A stretch of DNA of 64,000 nucleotides from Agromyces atrinae (GCF_013407835.1 NZ_JACCBI010000001.1:2418001-2482000), one strand, 5' to 3'; positions 1 through 8,488 are shown, numbered from the stretch's first letter. Notes: generated from the letters alone by a model not told the origin. A program made the numbers and translations.

Positions 1-25
1 GAGCATCCTCTACAAACCAGTATGT

Positions 26-55
26 AGTTGGGCGCTGCACGGGCAGCGCCCAACT
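26..55. repeat. perfect 13-bp hairpin near left edge
   Basis: Bases 26-38 pair without mismatch with 43-55 around a 4-nt loop (ACGG). There is no T-run on either side, so it could be a terminator of a gene lying left of the window or an intergenic palindromic repeat. The 9-mer CTACAAACC just upstream (10-18) recurs beside another inverted repeat at 21441-21449, which weakly favours a repeat family. Confidence 0.6.
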
Positions 56-305
56 GGTCCCTCTCGGGCGCTTCATCACGTCGGTTCCAGTGGGGGCGGA
101 TTCGCTCACACCGAGCGATTCCGCTGCACGCAATCGTGCGAGCTTGGAATGAGGGGCCCTCAAATCCGGTGTCGAAGCGTCGACCAGCCACACAGGCCGA
201 TAAGCACTGACGCAGAGGCTGTAACCGCTGGCCACTCGCCGAACCAGCCTGCGCGCGCTGCCGGTAGGCTTGATCTGATGTCCGCGGGGGCGGGCATCAC
301 GACCC
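56..305. other. non-coding stretch before nfeD
   Basis: I see no convincing gene here. Short open frames lack ribosome sites and read like background. The only recognised element is the purine-rich GGAGGGAG at about 305-312, which serves as the ribosome site for the gene at 319. Confidence 0.5.
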
Positions 306-318
306 GGAGGGAGCCTCG

Positions 319-789
319 ATGCTCACGCCCTTCCTGATCATCGGTGGCATCGGTCTGCTCATCCTGATCATCTCGCTCGTCGTCGGAGACATCTTCGACC
401 ACTTCGAGATCGGTGATGGCGCGATCTCGGGCACGGCGCTCGGCGTCGCCGCCACGGTCTTCGGCGCGGCCGGCGTGCTGACCGCCGGCGCCGACCTCGA
501 CATCGTGTGGGCCTATGTGCTCGCCGCGGTGCTCGCCGTCGCCGCCTACGTCGTCGCGCTGCTCCTCGTGAAGCGCCTCACCGCGTCATCCGATGGAGAG
601 CTGCAGAGCGCCGTGGGCCTCACGGGCATCTCGCGCTCCGACATCTCCGTCGCGGGCGGCGAGGTGAGCCTCGACGGACCGCACGAGATCGAGCGCCGCC
701 TCGCGTTCTCCGACCAGCCGATCCCCGAGGGTGTGCGTATCCGCGTCATCGAACACACCGGCACCCGGGTCAAGGTCGAACCGGCCTGA
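319..789 (+). CDS. NfeD-like membrane protein
   Basis: This 156-residue protein has three predicted membrane segments (about residues 3-25, 36-56 and 60-82) followed by a soluble C-terminal part (about 95-156) with the beta-rich pattern of the NfeD OB-fold. NfeD proteins sit in the membrane and partner with SPFH/flotillin proteins, and the next gene on the same strand, 86 bp downstream, encodes one. The start at 319 has a strong GGAGGGAG ribosome site. The protein is a short NfeD without the long ClpP-like protease domain. It probably helps assemble or stabilise flotillin-rich membrane domains; that role is inferred from family and context. Confidence 0.85.
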   Translation: MLTPFLIIGGIGLLILIISLVVGDIFDHFEIGDGAISGTALGVAATVFGAAGVLTAGADLDIVWAYVLAAVLAVAAYVVALLLVKRLTASSDGELQSAVGLTGISRSDISVAGGEVSLDGPHEIERRLAFSDQPIPEGVRIRVIEHTGTRVKVEPA

Positions 790-875
790 CCCCGACGCGA
801 CACCGCCGGACCTGACATCCACCGGCCCCCGGCCGGACCACGACCACGCTCCGAACAGTCCATCGAGAGGACAGC

Positions 876-2339
876 ATGGAATCCCAGCCCTACATTCAAG
901 TGATCGCGATCGTGGCGATCATCGTCGCGGTGCTCGCACTCGTCGTGTTCATCGCGCGCCGCATTCGCCGCGTACCGCCGAACGAGGCGCTCGTCATCGT
1001 CGGCCGTGGCGCCGGCCGCAAGGCGGCGGGTGAACCGACCGGACAGCGCGTCGTCATCGGCGGCCGCACCTTCGTCTGGCCGATCCTGCAGCAGGGCTTC
1101 TCGATCTCGCTCGAGCAGCGCCAGATCGGCATCACCGTCGAGGGTGTCGACAAGAACCGCATCAAGATCGCGATCAAGGCCTCGATCAACTTCAAGGTCT
1201 CGGGCACCGAAGAGGGCGTGCGCCGCGCCGCCCAGCGATTCCTCTCGCAGCAGGGCGCTCTCACCGACATCATCAAGGAGTCGCTCGAGGGTTCGCTGCG
1301 CTCCATCGTCGGTGACATGACGATCGAGCAGATCATCTCCGACCGCAAGAGCCTCTCCGACCGGGTCGTCGCCGAGACGAAGACCGACCTCGTCGAGCAG
1401 GGCCTCCAGGTCGACCTCCTCAACATCTCCGACATCTCGACGCCGGGCAGCGACTACCTCGCGAACCTCGGTCGTGCCGAAGCCGCGCGTGCCCGCCAGG
1501 TCGCCGAGGTCTCCGAGGCCGAGGCCGCACGTGCGAGTGAGTTCGCGCGCATCGAGGCGGCCGAGCAGATCGCCGAGCGTCAGAAGGCTCTGAGCCTCCG
1601 CCAGGCGACGATCAAGGCCGAGACCGACAAGGCGAACGCCGAGGCCGAGGCCGCCGGTCAGCTCGCGAAGGCCGGCCAAGACCGCCTCGTCGCCGTCGAG
1701 GAGCGCGAGGCGCTCACCGAGCAGGCGCTCGTCGAGCAGGAGCGCCTCGACATCGAGGTGCGCAAGCCCGCCGAGGCCGAGGCGTACGCCGAGGTTCAGC
1801 GCGCGACCGCCCAGCGTGACGCCGCGAACGCCGCGACCGAGGCCGACGCCTTCAAGCGCACGAAGATCGCCGAGGCGAACAAGGTCGCCGCCGTGCAGGA
1901 CGCCGAGGCGTCCGCCGCCGCCGTCCGCTTCGCCGGTGAGGCCGAGCGTGACCGCCAGGTCGCCCTCGCCGCCGGTATCACCGCCGAGGGTGAGGCACGC
2001 GCTACCGCGATCCGCGCCGAGGGTCTCGCCGAGGCCGCCGCGACCGACGCCAAGGCCGAAGCGCTCAAGAAGTACGGCGACGCGGCGCTCGCGCAGGAGA
2101 TCATCTCGCGCCTGCCCGAGATCGTTCGCGCGGCAGCCGAGCCCATCTCGAACATCAAGACCCTCACGGTCGTCTCGACCGACGGCGCCTCCGCCGTCAC
2201 GAAGACCGTCGGTCAGGTGCTCGGCGAGGGCACCGAGGTCGTCAAGTCGCTCACGGGTCTCGACCTGTCGGCGCTGCTCGGCGGCATCGCGGGCTCGCGC
2301 CTCGGCGACAACGCCGGCACGGTCACGACGAGCGAATAG
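876..2339 (+). CDS. flotillin-like SPFH/band-7 protein
   Basis: This 487-residue protein has one N-terminal membrane segment (about residues 5-28), an SPFH/PHB domain (about 35-200), a long Ala/Glu/Lys-rich coiled coil (about 200-400) and a small C-terminal domain. That layout matches flotillins of the YuaG/FloT type, which form membrane-bound oligomers that organise ordered lipid patches. The ATG has a GAGAGGA ribosome site. It follows the NfeD gene on the same strand, the usual flotillin-NfeD pairing, and a hairpin with a T-rich tail lies just after its stop. Family assignment is firm; the cargo or partner proteins are unknown. Confidence 0.9.
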   Translation: MESQPYIQVIAIVAIIVAVLALVVFIARRIRRVPPNEALVIVGRGAGRKAAGEPTGQRVVIGGRTFVWPILQQGFSISLEQRQIGITVEGVDKNRIKIAIKASINFKVSGTEEGVRRAAQRFLSQQGALTDIIKESLEGSLRSIVGDMTIEQIISDRKSLSDRVVAETKTDLVEQGLQVDLLNISDISTPGSDYLANLGRAEAARARQVAEVSEAEAARASEFARIEAAEQIAERQKALSLRQATIKAETDKANAEAEAAGQLAKAGQDRLVAVEEREALTEQALVEQERLDIEVRKPAEAEAYAEVQRATAQRDAANAATEADAFKRTKIAEANKVAAVQDAEASAAAVRFAGEAERDRQVALAAGITAEGEARATAIRAEGLAEAAATDAKAEALKKYGDAALAQEIISRLPEIVRAAAEPISNIKTLTVVSTDGASAVTKTVGQVLGEGTEVVKSLTGLDLSALLGGIAGSRLGDNAGTVTTSE

Positions 2340-2345
2340 AACGAC

Positions 2346-2404
2346 GAGACCCCGTTCGCGGCCCTCACCTTCTCGGTGACGGATGCCGCGGGCGGGGTTT
2401 CTTC
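2346..2404. terminator. hairpin between convergent flotillin and patatin genes
   Basis: Bases 2346-2354 pair with 2393-2401 (8 of 9, GAGACCCCG against CGGGGTTTC), with an inner CGCGG/CCGCG helix. A TTTCTTC tract follows on the + strand. The position between two convergent genes fits a terminator, mainly for the flotillin transcript. Confidence 0.5.
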
Positions 2405-2410
2405 ATGCCC

Positions 2411-3157
2411 TCAGGCGTCGAGTGCTGCGGTCGCGGCGCGACGCCCTTCGGCGATGAGGCGTGGCACGTCGCGCATCGTCCACTGCGCCATCCGCTCCAT
2501 CTCGGGCTGGACGAGCACGACCGACGGGTCGCGCGCGAGGTCGGCGATCTTCGTGTTGGTGCGCATCATGCGCACGTTCTCCCACTTGGCGTGGAGGTTG
2601 ACGACGATGACCCGCTCGGCGCCGAGCTCGCGTGCCGCGGCGTGCGGCACGTTGTCGACCATCCCGCCGTCGGCGAGCAGGCACCCGCCGATGCGCACGG
2701 GCGGGAGGATGCCGGGCACCGCGATCGTCGCCCGCAGCGCGAGGCTCAGCGGGCCCGAGTGGATCGTCACCGCGCGACGGGTGCGGAGGTCGGTCGCGAC
2801 GGCACCGAAGACGCGGGGCAGGTCTTCGATGCGGGGGTCCTCGCCGAGCAGGCGTTCGAGGGCGGCCGTGACGACGCGCGTGTCGAGCACGCCCCAGCGC
2901 GGTTTGGCGGTCCACTTCGCGATGCGCGTCCAGCGGAAGCGACGGGCGATCTCCTCGATCGCCTCACCGTCGAGGCCAGCCGCGTAGGCCGCGCCGACGA
3001 GTGCCCCCGAGCTCGTGCCCGTCACGATGCCCGGGCGGACGCCGCGCTCCTCGAGCACCTGCAGCACGCCGACGTGGGCTGCGCCGAACGCGCCTCCGCC
3101 GCTCAGCGTGAGAGCGAGACGCGGATCATCGGCGCCCGGCCGCGGTTCGTGGGGCAT
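2411..3157 (-). CDS. patatin-like phospholipase
   Basis: This 248-residue protein carries the full patatin set: a glycine-rich oxyanion loop (SGGGAFGAAHVG, about residues 19-30), the nucleophile elbow GTSSG with Ser49, and the catalytic Asp163 in LADGG. Patatins are Ser/Asp-dyad lipid acyl hydrolases. There is no signal peptide or membrane segment, so it should act in the cytoplasm or on the inner face of the membrane. It resembles the bacterial NTE/RssA-like single-domain group. It converges on the flotillin gene and lies 33 bp downstream of a small acidic protein gene on the same strand. The substrate cannot be read from the sequence. Confidence 0.88.
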   Translation of the reverse strand: MPHEPRPGADDPRLALTLSGGGAFGAAHVGVLQVLEERGVRPGIVTGTSSGALVGAAYAAGLDGEAIEEIARRFRWTRIAKWTAKPRWGVLDTRVVTAALERLLGEDPRIEDLPRVFGAVATDLRTRRAVTIHSGPLSLALRATIAVPGILPPVRIGGCLLADGGMVDNVPHAAARELGAERVIVVNLHAKWENVRMMRTNTKIADLARDPSVVLVQPEMERMAQWTMRDVPRLIAEGRRAATAALDA

Positions 3158-3190
3158 CTGGTGACGCTACCACCCGCGGCCGCGCAGGCG

Positions 3191-3550
3191 TCAGTCGTTG
3201 ACGAGGTCGGGATTCGAGGGGTTGTCGGCGGGGTCGAAGTCGGCCGGAGGCGCCTCGGAGCCCGCGTCATCCATCGATCCGGCGTCGGCACCGGAGGCTT
3301 CGCCCGCGCCCGCGGGAGCGCCGGCGTCGCGCTGATCGGTGACCGGCTCGTCGGCGTACGACTCGTCGATCGATGCGTCGTCGGACTGCGCACCGTCGGT
3401 CTGTGCGTCGTGGGTCTGTGCGCCGTCGGCAGCGGCCTCAGTGGCTTCGCCGTCGCTGTCGACCGCGAAGTCGGGGTCGACCTGGTCGCCCGTGAAGCGT
3501 TCGGGACGGTCTTCTGCCGGAACCTCAGCGGGGTAGTCGGTGTCGCTCAT
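3191..3550 (-). CDS. small acidic hypothetical protein
   Basis: This 119-residue protein is very rich in Asp, Glu and Ala and has almost no hydrophobic core, so it is probably disordered. I recognise no domain. The ATG at 3550 has an AAAGGGAC-type ribosome site. It precedes the patatin gene on the same strand by 33 bp and may share its transcript. Low-complexity acidic ORFs in GC-rich DNA can be spurious, but the ribosome site and the lack of a better frame make it a reasonable gene. Confidence 0.55.
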   Translation of the reverse strand: MSDTDYPAEVPAEDRPERFTGDQVDPDFAVDSDGEATEAAADGAQTHDAQTDGAQSDDASIDESYADEPVTDQRDAGAPAGAGEASGADAGSMDDAGSEAPPADFDPADNPSNPDLVND

Positions 3551-3670
3551 GTGTCATGTCCCTTTCGTCGGTCCAACGTCGAACTTTCGACGCTACGTCG
3601 CCGCGCCCCTCTCCGTCAGGGGGTTGACAGTCTCCCCTCGCGCCCCGCGTCCTCCCGCGCCCTCACCCAC

Positions 3671-3773
3671 GCACACTCACCGAAAGGTCAATCCGCGCGG
3701 GTGCACACACGGGAACACCCCACCCGATTGACCTCTCGATCGAGAGAAACGCGAGCACGCGGCATCCCCTCGC
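3671..3773. repeat. structured repeat, copy 1
   Basis: The arm CGAAAGGTCAATC (3681-3693) pairs with GATTGACCTCTCG (3726-3738) across a 32-nt loop, which holds an inner GGGTG/CACCC helix (3699-3703 with 3721-3725). The unit ends with CGCGGCATCCCCTCGC at 3758-3773. It does not look coding. Confidence 0.8.
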
Positions 3774-3841
3774 GCACGCGTTCCCACGTACCCGCACGTG
3801 CCCTCACACTCGCGAACCCGCGCACACCCACTCGCACCCAC

Positions 3842-3944
3842 GCACACTCACCGAGAGGTCAATCCGCGGCGGTGCACACACGGGCACACCCCACCCGATT
3901 GACCTCTCGATCACGAGAAAGGCGAGCGCGCGGCATCCCCTCGC
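3842..3944. repeat. structured repeat, copy 2
   Basis: This copy closely matches copy 1, starting 171 bp further on. The 13-bp arms are a perfect inverted pair (3852-3864 with 3897-3909), the loop is again 32 nt, and the trailing 16-mer CGCGGCATCCCCTCGC lies at 3929-3944. Confidence 0.82.
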
Positions 3945-3973
3945 ACACGCGGAATGCACCCGCGCACGCGCAC

Positions 3974-4050
3974 GCGCTCACCGAGAGGTCAATCCCACGG
4001 GGTGCGCGGGCCGACGCACCCCGACGAATCGACCTTTCGATCGAGAAACG
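3974..4050. repeat. structured repeat, copy 3 (diverged)
   Basis: The arms 3982-3994 and 4027-4039 pair less perfectly, but the loop is still 32 nt. The inner helix is stronger than in copy 1: CGGGGTGCG (3998-4006) pairs perfectly with CGCACCCCG (4015-4023). The trailing 16-mer of copies 1 and 2 is missing. The copy ends about 27 bp from the hemD stop. Confidence 0.75.
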
Positions 4051-4076
4051 AGACGAGAAGCGAGGCGCGAGGCGCG

Positions 4077-4895
4077 CTAGCGGCGGGCGTTCGCGACGGT
4101 GACGATCGCGTCGATGAGGGATTCGGCCGAGCGCGCATCGGCGACGACGTCGACACGGAGGCCGATGCTGCGCGCGTCACGGGCGGTCTGCGGGCCGATG
4201 CACGCGACGACGATCGACTCGGGGATCGGGCCGAGCTGCTCCTGCACCTGCTCGGCGACGCTGCCCGACGTGACGAGCACGGCGTTCACGACACCGGCGC
4301 GCACGTCATCGATGACCTTCTGCGCGACCGGAACACCGATCGTGCGATACGCCACGACGGCGTCAACGTGGTGCCCGATGCGTGTGAGGCCCACCGAGAG
4401 CACCTGCTTCGCGATCGCGGAACGCAACGCGAGGATGCTGAGCGGAACCGTGCCGTCGGTCGCTTCCTCCCACTCCTTGAGGAGGCCCACGGCCGAGTTC
4501 TCTTCGGAGGGCACGATGTCGGCGTGGTAGCCGGCTGCGGTGAGGGCGGCGGCGGTCGTCTCGCCCACGGCGGCGACCTTCGTACCGGCGGGGATGACGG
4601 CCCGATGCGACGACAGAACATCGACGGTCGTCGCGCTCGTGATCGTGACCCAGTCGTAGCCGCCGTCGGCGAGCTTCGCGAGGGCGCGTTCGAGGGCCGG
4701 CGCGTCATCCGTCGGCGCGAAGTTGATCATGGGGGCGACGACGGGCGACGCACCCTTCGAGCGGAGCGTCGCGGCGACGCCGTCGCCCCAGGGCCCACCG
4801 CGGGGAACGATCACGCGCCACCCGGCGAGCGGCTTCAGGTCACTCGCCGACGGGCGAGCAGAAGCCGCGCCGGTGTACGGTGCGCTGTCGGTCAC
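4077..4895 (-). CDS. hemD: uroporphyrinogen-III synthase HemD
   Basis: This 272-residue protein has the low-conservation HemD pattern: an N-terminal VIVPRGGPWGD segment, a central VGETTAAAL segment and a C-terminal VLVTSGSVAEQV / CIGPQTA stretch. The enzyme cyclises hydroxymethylbilane with D-ring inversion to uroporphyrinogen III in the cytoplasm. Its ATG overlaps the hemC stop by 4 nt (ATGA), so it is translationally coupled to the enzyme that makes its unstable substrate. It is the last gene of the hemQ-hemH-hemC-hemD operon and is followed by the repeat block. Confidence 0.9.
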   Translation of the reverse strand: MTDSAPYTGAASARPSASDLKPLAGWRVIVPRGGPWGDGVAATLRSKGASPVVAPMINFAPTDDAPALERALAKLADGGYDWVTITSATTVDVLSSHRAVIPAGTKVAAVGETTAAALTAAGYHADIVPSEENSAVGLLKEWEEATDGTVPLSILALRSAIAKQVLSVGLTRIGHHVDAVVAYRTIGVPVAQKVIDDVRAGVVNAVLVTSGSVAEQVQEQLGPIPESIVVACIGPQTARDARSIGLRVDVVADARSAESLIDAIVTVANARR

Positions 4896-5860
4896 GGTGT
4901 TCTCTCCAGGGGAGCAAGGTCGCCGGCACCGTTGCCGAGGAGTTCGTCGACGACGCGGACAGCGACGTCGTGAGCCGCCTCGGCCAGATGTGCAGCCGAG
5001 CGGCTCTCGGGAGAGGCGGCGTGTGCGCTCGTCACTCGGCGCGTCCCGTCGGAACTGTACACGCTCGCCGAAAGGAAGAAAAGTTCATCTTCGAGGAAGG
5101 CGGTCGCCGCGACGGGCGCCGAGCAGCCGGCCTCGAGACCCGCGAGCACGAGGCGTTCGGCGGTCACGGCGGCCCGCGTCGAGACGTGTTCGACGGCCGC
5201 GAGGGCCTTCTCGAGCTCACGCGATCCGCGCTCGTCGCGCACCTCGAGCGCGAGGGCTCCCTGCCCGGGAGCGGTCGGCCACGAGGTCAGGGAGAAGTAC
5301 TCGCTCACGGCGTCGCCGCGCGCGATGCGTGCGAGACCCGCGGCCGCGAGCACGACGGCGTCGAGCCGGTCGGCGTCGGCGACGTCGTCGGAGAACACCC
5401 GGCCGAGGCGCGTGTCGATGTTGCCGCGGATGTCGATGACGTCGAGGTCGGGCCGCTTCGCGAGCAGCTGCGCGATGCGGCGCGGCGAGCCCGTTCCGAC
5501 GCGGGCACCCTCGGGCAACTCGGCGAGCGTCAGTCCGTCGCGCGCGCACAGCGCATCGCGAGCATCGACGCGCTTCGGCACGGCTCCGAGTCGGAGCGAC
5601 GGGTGGTCGCCGGTCGGCAGGTCCTTGAGCGAGTGCACGACGAGGTCGCACTCGCCCGCGACGAGCGCCTCGCGCAGCGCCGCTGCGAACACGCCCGTGC
5701 CGCCGATCTCGCTGAGCGACGCACGGTCGGTGTCGCCCTGGGTCGTCACGGTGACGATCTCGATCTCGGCGTCGGCCGCCTTGCCGATGCGCTCGGCGAT
5801 CTGCTTGGTCTGGGCGAGCGCGAGGGCGCTGCCCCGCGTGCCGATACGGATGACGCTCAC
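4892..5860 (-). CDS. hemC: hydroxymethylbilane synthase (porphobilinogen deaminase)
   Basis: This 322-residue protein starts IRIGTRGSALALAQT, the classical HemC N-terminus, and carries Cys246 in GLEAGCSAP, the attachment point of the dipyrromethane cofactor. It polymerises four porphobilinogens into hydroxymethylbilane. I chose the GTG at 5858-5860 because it overlaps the hemH stop (GTGA) and places the conserved motif at residue 3; longer readings of the same frame run through hemH in the wrong frame. It is coupled to hemD by a 4-nt overlap. Confidence 0.93.
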   Translation of the reverse strand: MSVIRIGTRGSALALAQTKQIAERIGKAADAEIEIVTVTTQGDTDRASLSEIGGTGVFAAALREALVAGECDLVVHSLKDLPTGDHPSLRLGAVPKRVDARDALCARDGLTLAELPEGARVGTGSPRRIAQLLAKRPDLDVIDIRGNIDTRLGRVFSDDVADADRLDAVVLAAAGLARIARGDAVSEYFSLTSWPTAPGQGALALEVRDERGSRELEKALAAVEHVSTRAAVTAERLVLAGLEAGCSAPVAATAFLEDELFFLSASVYSSDGTRRVTSAHAASPESRSAAHLAEAAHDVAVRVVDELLGNGAGDLAPLERTP

Positions 5861-7071
5861 GGGGCGATCCCCGAGAGAGCGGGCCGGAACCCGAGTCTGA
5901 CGTTCTCGCAGCAGCCCGGGCGGCACACGTCGTACCAGGGGCCGAGCTCGGTGACGGCGGGGCGCTCGGCCGCCGGAGTGCCGTTGACGCGCTCGAGCAC
6001 GAGGTCGACGAGACCGGCGACGTAGGCGGGGTGCGTTCCGGGAGTCGGAACGCGCACGGCGACGAGGCCGTGTTCCTCCGCCGTCTCGAGAGCTTCGTTG
6101 TCGAGGTCCCACAGGACCTCCATGTGGTCGCTCACGAATCCGAGCGGCACGATGATGATGGCCTTCCGCCCCGCGGCGGGGAGCTCTTCGATCGCGTCGT
6201 TGATGTCGGGCTCGAGCCACGGCATCGACGGGGGGCCGCTGCGCGACTGGTACACGAGCTGCCAGGGCACGTCGCCCGCGCCGGCCTCGCGCATGACGAC
6301 CTCGGCGACGGCGCGGTGCTGAGCGGCATAGGCGCCGCCCTCACCGAAGCCGCGCTCGGCGGGGCCCGACTTCGCGGCATCCGTCGAGGGGATCGAGTGC
6401 GTTGCGAAGAGCACCTCGACCTCGGTGAGCCGGTCGATGTCGGCGGGGAGCTCGGCGAGAGCATCGCGGACGCCCTCGATGAACGGCGTGACGAAGCCGG
6501 GGTGGTCGAAGAACTGACGCACCTTGTCGATCTCGATGACGTCGCCGAGCGACGTGTCTTCGAGCGCGTCGGCGAAGTCTTCGCGGTACTGACGGCAGCT
6601 CGAGTACGAGCTGTAGGCGCTCGTCGCGATCGCGATGAGGCGGCGGTGGCCGGCCTCGTTCGCCTCACGCAGCGCGTCGTTCAGGTACGGGTCCCAGTTG
6701 CGGTTGCCCCACAGCACGGGCAGGTCGATGCCGCGCGACGCGAGCTCGGCCTCGAGGGCCGCCTTGAGGTCACGGTTCTGCTGGTTGATGGGGCTCGTTC
6801 CGCCGAAGTGGCGGTAGTGGTGCGCGACCTCTTCGAGGCGCTCGTCGGGGATGCCGCGGCCGGCCGTCACATTGCGGAGGAAGGGGATGACGTCGTCCTG
6901 CCCTTCCGGTCCGCCGAAGCCGGCGAGGAGGATGGCGTCGTAGGCGACGGGCACCTCGACGTGGGCGTCACCGCTCTGCGCTGCGGGCGTCGCGCCGGGC
7001 ACGACGGCGCCGGCGGCACACGGGGCGGAGGTCGCCGGGCGGGGCTTCGTACCGAGGTTCTTCGCGGCCAT
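5857..7071 (-). CDS. hemH: coproporphyrin ferrochelatase HemH/CpfC
   Basis: This 404-residue protein inserts iron into coproporphyrin III in the actinobacterial heme route. It starts at the ATG at 7069-7071 and has an Ala-rich extension before the core AILLAGFGGPEG. His225 in FATHSIPS is the family's catalytic histidine. Cys159 in SSCRQY and the C-terminal VCRPGCC cluster match the [2Fe-2S] ligands known for mycobacterial ferrochelatase. The start overlaps the hemQ stop by one base (TAATG), and the stop overlaps the hemC GTG. With hemQ and hemG in the window, the coproporphyrin-dependent route is indicated. Confidence 0.93.
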   Translation of the reverse strand: MAAKNLGTKPRPATSAPCAAGAVVPGATPAAQSGDAHVEVPVAYDAILLAGFGGPEGQDDVIPFLRNVTAGRGIPDERLEEVAHHYRHFGGTSPINQQNRDLKAALEAELASRGIDLPVLWGNRNWDPYLNDALREANEAGHRRLIAIATSAYSSYSSCRQYREDFADALEDTSLGDVIEIDKVRQFFDHPGFVTPFIEGVRDALAELPADIDRLTEVEVLFATHSIPSTDAAKSGPAERGFGEGGAYAAQHRAVAEVVMREAGAGDVPWQLVYQSRSGPPSMPWLEPDINDAIEELPAAGRKAIIIVPLGFVSDHMEVLWDLDNEALETAEEHGLVAVRVPTPGTHPAYVAGLVDLVLERVNGTPAAERPAVTELGPWYDVCRPGCCENVRLGFRPALSGIAP

Positions 7072-7784
7072 TACTGCAGCACCTCGACGATCTCGGCCGT
7101 CGAGATACGACGACCGGTGTAGAACGGCACCTCTTCGCGCACGTGGCGACGGGCATCGGTCGCGCGGAGGTCGCGCATGAGGTCGACGAGGTCGGTGAGC
7201 TCGTCGCTCTCGAGGGGCAGCAGCCACTCGTAGTCGCCGAGGGCGAACGAGGCGACGGTGTTGGCGACGACGTTCGTGAACGCGGCACCCTGACGGCCGT
7301 GCTCGGCGAGCATGCGCCCGCGCTCGCCCGGATCGAGCAGGTACCACTCGTAGCTGCGGACGAACGGGTAGATCGTCATCCAGCCCTTGGGGTCGATGCC
7401 GCGGAGGAAGCCGGGCACGTGCGAGCGGTTGAACTCCGCGTCGCGGTGCACGCCCATCGCGTTCCACGTGGGCAGGAGGGCACGGAGCAACCGCGCACGG
7501 CGGAGCTGCCGGAGCGCCCACTGCAGGCCCTCGGCGTCGGGGCCGTGGAGCCAGATCATCAGATCGGCGTCGGCACGGAGCCCGGAGACGTCGTAGAAGC
7601 CACGGATCGTGACCCCTTCGCTCTCGACCGATGCGGCGACACCGTCGAGTTCTTCGACGAAGCGCGGCACATCGTGACCGTCGAGGTCGTCAGGGCGCTG
7701 CGGATCCCGTCGGAACACGGCGAACAGCGTGTAACCGGCGGGCGTGGGCTCGGTATCGGCCGGAGCGGCCGCGTCAAGCGTCAT
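7071..7784 (-). CDS. hemQ: coproheme decarboxylase HemQ/ChdC
   Basis: This 237-residue protein belongs to the chlorite-dismutase-like family in its heme-synthesis form. The segment YPFVRSYEWYLL and the later ARRHVREEVPFYTGR, with the likely proximal heme His, are typical of actinobacterial ChdC. It converts coproheme to heme b using peroxide, the last step of the route. It is the first gene of its operon: the ATG has a GAGGGAG ribosome site, and 48 bp separate it from the DUF3618 gene on the same strand. Confidence 0.93.
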   Translation of the reverse strand: MTLDAAAPADTEPTPAGYTLFAVFRRDPQRPDDLDGHDVPRFVEELDGVAASVESEGVTIRGFYDVSGLRADADLMIWLHGPDAEGLQWALRQLRRARLLRALLPTWNAMGVHRDAEFNRSHVPGFLRGIDPKGWMTIYPFVRSYEWYLLDPGERGRMLAEHGRQGAAFTNVVANTVASFALGDYEWLLPLESDELTDLVDLMRDLRATDARRHVREEVPFYTGRRISTAEIVEVLQ

Positions 7785-7832
7785 GAACCTAGTCTCCCTC
7801 GCTTCGGGGCAAGGGCCAAAACGACAGCGAGC

Positions 7833-8087
7833 TCAGTCGTCGAGGCGCGAACGGACGACGAGCCACACGATGCCGCCGACCGTCGCAGCGACGCCTGCGG
7901 CCGCGGCGATGGCGCCGCCGGGGTTCTCGGCGTAGAAGGCTCGGGCCCGAACCTGGGCGCGGCGGGTGGCACGACCGATGCGCTTCGGGAAGTTCAGGCG
8001 GTCTTCGAGGGCGTTCAGGGTCGCGACGAGATCGGCGCGGGCATTCTCGACGTCACGGCGCGCTTCGGCGCGGCTCTCACCGGTCAT
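7833..8087 (-). CDS. DUF3618 small membrane protein
   Basis: This 84-residue protein has an amphipathic N-terminal helix (RRDVENARADLVATLNALED) and one C-terminal membrane segment (about 58-78). It matches DUF3618, a family of single-pass actinobacterial proteins usually found beside holin-X and YtxH-like genes, as here. Its start overlaps the preceding gene's end by 11 bp. The function is not known; an envelope or stress role is inferred from such neighbourhoods. Confidence 0.8.
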   Translation of the reverse strand: MTGESRAEARRDVENARADLVATLNALEDRLNFPKRIGRATRRAQVRARAFYAENPGGAIAAAAGVAATVGGIVWLVVRSRLDD

Positions 8088-8475
8088 ACTCTCCGACTCC
8101 CTTGATGGCGTTGAGGTCTTGCTTGAGGCTCTCGGCCGTCTCGACCGGCTCGGATCCGCGCTTGAACGCGCGGAGCGCGAGCAGGGCGAAGATGACGATG
8201 ATGAGCAGCAGGACGCCCGAGACCGAGAGTGCTGCGGCCCAGGCCGGCATGACGAGCGCGAGGGCGAGGATGCCGGTCGCGATGAGCGTTCCGAGCAGGA
8301 ACACGGCTATGAACGCTGCGGCGAGCACGAACGCTCCACCGAGCCCGAAGTTCTTCGCCTTGAAGGCGATCTCGGCCTTCAGGCGGTTGAGCTCGGCGGC
8401 GACGAGGTCGCCGACCACCTGCGGGATCTGCCCGAGGAGAGTCAGCAGAGAGCGGTTGTCGCTCGATTCGGCCAC
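8077..8475 (-). CDS. putative actinobacterial holin-X family membrane protein
   Basis: This 132-residue protein has an amphipathic N-terminal region (about 1-45) and two long membrane segments (about 52-80 and 82-108), the pattern of the phage-holin-like PF07332 family. Despite the family name, no phage gene is nearby and these proteins are chromosomal in actinobacteria, so I do not read it as a lysis protein. It is the middle gene of a three-gene operon with the YtxH-like gene 13 bp upstream and DUF3618 overlapping downstream. Confidence 0.8.
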   Translation of the reverse strand: MAESSDNRSLLTLLGQIPQVVGDLVAAELNRLKAEIAFKAKNFGLGGAFVLAAAFIAVFLLGTLIATGILALALVMPAWAAALSVSGVLLLIIVIFALLALRAFKRGSEPVETAESLKQDLNAIKGVGEYDR

Positions 8476-8488
8476 GATCGCCTCCGGC

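Larger units (their letters stand above)
3551..4076. other. 526-bp non-coding block upstream of the acidic protein gene
   Basis: The block lies between the start of the acidic protein gene and the end of hemD, both on the minus strand. It holds the three stem-loop repeats and otherwise GC-rich, CA-rich sequence (runs such as CGCACACCCACTCGC). Long open frames cross it, but they read the repeats themselves and have no ribosome sites. It may also carry the hemD-operon terminator and the acidic gene's promoter. Confidence 0.6.

Noticed and set aside
3671-4050. CRISPR array
   Set aside because: Only three copies, unequal spacing (171 and 130 bp), diverged repeats with internal dyad structure and no cas genes.
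2405-4102. 565-residue + strand ORF crossing the repeats
   Set aside because: It is antisense to the patatin and acidic genes, reads through the repeats as low-complexity Arg/His/Thr and has no ribosome site.
8077-8475. Prophage holin
   Set aside because: The family name is misleading; no lysin, capsid or integrase gene is near, and the genes around it are the usual chromosomal partners.
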